NCBI RefSeq assembly: GCF_002387895.1
Contig: NZ_DGLI01000002.1
Span: 1-7,342, forward strand
Direction of reading: 5' to 3'
DNA: 7,342 nucleotides
Origin: Clostridium sp. UBA4548
GTDB lineage: Bacteria > Bacillota > Clostridia > Clostridiales > Clostridiaceae
Below the pieces are notes generated by a model, which saw nothing but the letters and a program-made list of their open reading frames with translations, was not told the DNA's origin and made no database searches. A program made the translations under genes and the position numbers. This document shows positions 5,564 to 7,342 of this stretch, in pieces; positions within the stretch are counted from its first letter, which is position 1, and the number at the start of each line of letters is the position of its first letter.

Positions 5564-6739
5564 CTATAAATATTTTTTTATTTCTTCTACTTTATTTAAC
5601 TTCTCCCATGGTAAATCAAGGTCAAGTCTTCCAAAGTGTCCATAAGCTGCAGTTTGCTTATAGATTGGTCTTCTTAAATCTAAGTTTCTGATTATAGCAG
5701 ATGGTCTTAAATCAAATACTTTCTCAATTAATTCAACAATTTTGTCATCTGAAATCTTACCTGTTCCAAAAGTCTCAACTTCAATTGACACTGGTTTTGC
5801 AACTCCTATAGCATAAGCTAATTCAATTTCTAGCTTATCAGCAACACCAGCAGCAACTAAGTTTTTAGCAACCCATCTTGAAGCATAAGCAGCAGATCTA
5901 TCAACTTTAGTTGGATCTTTTCCTGAGAATGCACCACCACCGTGTCTTCCATATCCACCATAAGTATCTACAATAATTTTTCTTCCAGTTAATCCTGAGT
6001 CCCCTTGTGGTCCTCCAATAACGAATCTTCCTGTTGGATTTATGTAGTATTTAGTGTTTTCATCTAGTAATTCAGCTGGAACTATTGCTTTTACCACATG
6101 TTCCATTAAATCTTTTTCTATTTGATCACGTTCAACTTCTGGTCCATGTTGAGTTGAAATAACTATTGTATCAATTCTTACAGGTTTATTATCTTCATAT
6201 TCTACAGTAACTTGAGTTTTTCCATCTGGTCTTAAGTATGTTAAAGTACCATTTTTTCTAACTTCAGTTAATCTTCTAGATAATTTGTGAGCCATAGCTA
6301 TTGGTAATGGCATATACTCTTCAGTTTCATTTGTAGCGAAACCAAACATCATACCTTGGTCTCCTGCTCCTATAGCTTCATCCCTATCAATTTCACCTTT
6401 TTTTGATTCTAAAGCTTCATTAACTCCCATTGCTATATCACTTGACTGTTCATCTATAGATGTTAAAACAGAACAAGTATCAGCATCAAAACCATACTTA
6501 GCTCTTGTATATCCAATCTCTGCTATGGTTTGTCTTACAACCTTTGGAACGTCAACATAACAGTTTGTAGTAATTTCTCCCATTACTAAAACCATACCTG
6601 TTGTTACTGCTGTTTCGCAAGCAACTCTTGCTGTTGGGTCTTGCTCTAATATTGCATCTAATACTCCATCGGAAATTTGATCGCAAATCTTATCTGGATG
6701 TCCTTCTGTAACTGATTCTGATGTAAATAATCTTCTCAT
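5564..6739 (-). CDS. metK: S-adenosylmethionine synthetase (methionine adenosyltransferase)
   Basis: This 391-residue cytoplasmic enzyme makes S-adenosylmethionine from methionine and ATP, releasing phosphate and diphosphate. The catalytic HPDK segment near the N terminus (14-17), the signature GAGDQGMMFGFA (124-135) and the second signature GGGAFSGKDPTKVDRS (267-282, the phosphate-binding loop) are intact. Length is typical and the ends match the family (MRRLFTSESVTEGHPDK start). AGGAG lies 7 bases before the ATG. Expression is under a SAM-I riboswitch in the leader, so the product represses its own synthesis. Codon use is that of a highly expressed housekeeping gene. It is monocistronic, with its own terminator. 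Confidence 0.98.
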   Translation of the reverse strand: MRRLFTSESVTEGHPDKICDQISDGVLDAILEQDPTARVACETAVTTGMVLVMGEITTNCYVDVPKVVRQTIAEIGYTRAKYGFDADTCSVLTSIDEQSSDIAMGVNEALESKKGEIDRDEAIGAGDQGMMFGFATNETEEYMPLPIAMAHKLSRRLTEVRKNGTLTYLRPDGKTQVTVEYEDNKPVRIDTIVISTQHGPEVERDQIEKDLMEHVVKAIVPAELLDENTKYYINPTGRFVIGGPQGDSGLTGRKIIVDTYGGYGRHGGGAFSGKDPTKVDRSAAYASRWVAKNLVAAGVADKLEIELAYAIGVAKPVSIEVETFGTGKISDDKIVELIEKVFDLRPSAIIRNLDLRRPIYKQTAAYGHFGRLDLDLPWEKLNKVEEIKKYL

Positions 6740-6855
6740 TTTCTATCTCCTCTCTCTTCTGCCAGGTCATCTGTAAAATAGTAGTTATTTTCTTTTAGAT
6801 GCCTCTTAAGCTTTAAATATAATAAGGAAATTTCCTTATATTTCTAATTACAAAG

Positions 6856-6888
6856 AATAAAAAACCTCTTCTAAGATAAGAAGAGGTT
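6856..6888 (-). terminator. Riboswitch-controlled terminator upstream of metK
   Basis: AACCTCTTCT (6879-6888), a 6-base loop and AGAAGAGGTT (6863-6872) form a perfect 10-base-pair stem, followed by a T-rich run (6856-6864). Its 5' arm and loop, CTCTTCTTATCTT, can instead pair with AAGATAAGAGAG (6901-6912) at the 3' end of the aptamer with one bulged base. That alternative helix is the antiterminator, formed when SAM is absent. Confidence 0.92.
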
Positions 6889-6900
6889 GATATTTCCACT

Positions 6901-7002
6901 CTCTCTTATCTTGCAGACTTTACTGCAGGAATTGGCACCATTGTGCTTGCACTGGTTGCCGGGTTTCATCGGGCCCTGTCCCTCCACCTCTCTGGATAAG
7001 AG
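6901..7002 (-). promoter_or_regulatory. SAM-I (S-box) riboswitch aptamer controlling metK
   Basis: This is a class I SAM-sensing aptamer. The P1 helix is CTCTTATC (6995-7002) with GATAAGAG (6903-6910). Conserved core segments read AGAGGTGGAGGGA, GGCCCGATGAAACCCGGCAACC (seen at about 6954-6975) and GTGCCAATTCC, all hallmarks of the S-box. SAM binding stabilises P1, sequesters the antiterminator strand and lets the downstream terminator form, shutting off metK. The expected genetic logic and spacing are complete. Confidence 0.97.
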
Positions 7003-7025
7003 TTATTATTAAGTTTTTTATTTTC

Positions 7026-7037
7026 TAGTCTAGACTA
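7026..7037. repeat. 12-base perfect palindrome over the metK -10 region
   Basis: TAGTCTAGACTA is perfectly self-complementary and covers the -10 hexamer and the bases up to the likely start site. This placement is what an operator would look like, but no regulator can be named and chance is possible in AT-rich DNA. Confidence 0.5.
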
Positions 7038-7060
7038 ACATATTAATTTTCCTATGTCAA
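7032..7060 (-). promoter_or_regulatory. Promoter of the metK riboswitch transcript
   Basis: A perfect TTGACA (7055-7060) is followed after 17 bases by TAGTCT (7032-7037), preceded by TGn (extended -10). Transcription would start near 7025, about 20 bases before the aptamer. The -10 is a weaker match than the -35 and is embedded in a palindrome at 7026-7037. Confidence 0.7.
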
Positions 7061-7207
7061 TATGTTCGCTATTAAATACCTTCAGGTTTATTCACTACAA
7101 GGATACTTAATCCTAAAATTACAACATATAGGTTCTTTATACAGACCCAGTTGTCTTAGAGCTCTTAGGTGATTTTAAAAGAAATAAATTTAAAATTCAT
7201 AGACAAT

Positions 7208-7234
7208 AAAAAAACACCTAATAAGTAGGTGTTT
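7208..7234 (-). terminator. Intrinsic terminator after tRNA-Tyr
   Basis: AAACACCTA, a 5-base loop and TAGGTGTTT form a 9-base-pair stem (7212-7234) immediately after the tRNA CCA, followed by a run of seven T on the minus strand (7208-7214). It ends the tRNA transcript before the metK promoter. Confidence 0.9.
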
Positions 7235-7319
7235 TGGTGGAGGAGGACGGATTCGAACCATCGAAACGAAACGTAACAGATTTACAGTCTGCCCCCTTTG
7301 GCCACTCGGGAACTCCTCC
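7235..7319 (-). tRNA. tRNA-Tyr (anticodon GUA)
   Basis: This is an 85-base class II tRNA with encoded CCA. The acceptor stem is GGAGGAG with CTCCTCC and discriminator A. The anticodon stem CAGA/TCTG encloses CTGTAAA, giving anticodon GTA (7283-7285), which reads UAU and UAC. A long variable arm (around TTACGTTTCGTTTCGA) and the T-arm GGTTCGAATCC are present. The long variable arm is normal for bacterial tRNA-Tyr. Confidence 0.97.
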
Positions 7320-7324
7320 ATATT

Positions 7325-7342
7325 TGGAGCTGGCAATAGGAA
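7325..7342 (-). tRNA. 3' end of a tRNA, probably tRNA-Thr, cut by the window edge
   Basis: On the minus strand TTCCTATTGCCAGCTCCA reads as the end of a T-arm, the acceptor 3' strand TGCCAGC, discriminator T and an encoded CCA, ending 5 bases before tRNA-Tyr. The implied 5' end GCTGGCA and the frequent Thr-Tyr tRNA pairing in Firmicutes suggest tRNA-Thr. The anticodon is outside the window, so the identity is inference. Confidence 0.7.

Noticed and set aside
7040..7207. Possible T-box or second riboswitch between the tRNA and metK
   Set aside because: No T-box consensus or specifier stem is visible. Only small imperfect dyads occur, and the SAM-I riboswitch already explains metK control.

Overview
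The window looks like chromosomal DNA from a low-GC Clostridium-type Firmicute (Clostridium sensu stricto is my best guess). The reasons are the strongly AT-rich intergenic DNA and codon use, strong AGGAGG-type ribosome binding sites, a long-form HPF, a RecD2-type helicase without RecBC, a SAM-I riboswitch on metK, and a structured RNA between comF and hpf that I recognise as the raiA motif. No phage, insertion sequence or CRISPR is visible. Every gene I can support lies on the minus strand, so biological order runs from high to low coordinates.

In transcription order: (1) 7325-7342 is the 3' end of a tRNA (probably Thr) cut by the window edge, followed 5 bases later by a complete class II tRNA-Tyr(GUA) (7235-7319) and a clean intrinsic terminator. 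(2) A promoter with a perfect -35 box and a 12-base palindrome over its -10 leads into a SAM-I (S-box) riboswitch with its own terminator (6856-7002), controlling metK (5564-6739), which ends in an intrinsic terminator. (3) A 430-base AT-rich gap carries a probable promoter and a long leader hairpin. An operon of recD2, a degenerate comFA-like gene and comF follows (5132 down to 1228) with 15-base and overlapping junctions. (4) The -10 box of a near-consensus promoter contains the stop codon of comF and drives the raiA-motif RNA (about 984-1220), which has its own terminator. (5) After 240 bases of AT-rich DNA, an independent promoter drives hpf (66-596), with a hairpin just upstream of its ribosome binding site.

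Functional themes are S-adenosylmethionine synthesis under SAM feedback, DNA repair and DNA uptake or processing (RecD2, ComFA-like protein, ComF), and stationary-phase ribosome hibernation (HPF). The raiA RNA lies between the last two. The most notable items are the raiA-type RNA with a promoter embedded in the end of comF, and the ComFA relative that keeps the recognisable ComFA fold order but has lost the zinc finger and the Walker A lysine, so it is unlikely to be an active ATPase. I see no wholly unknown multi-gene system here. The raiA RNA, whose molecular mechanism I do not know to be solved, is the closest to one.
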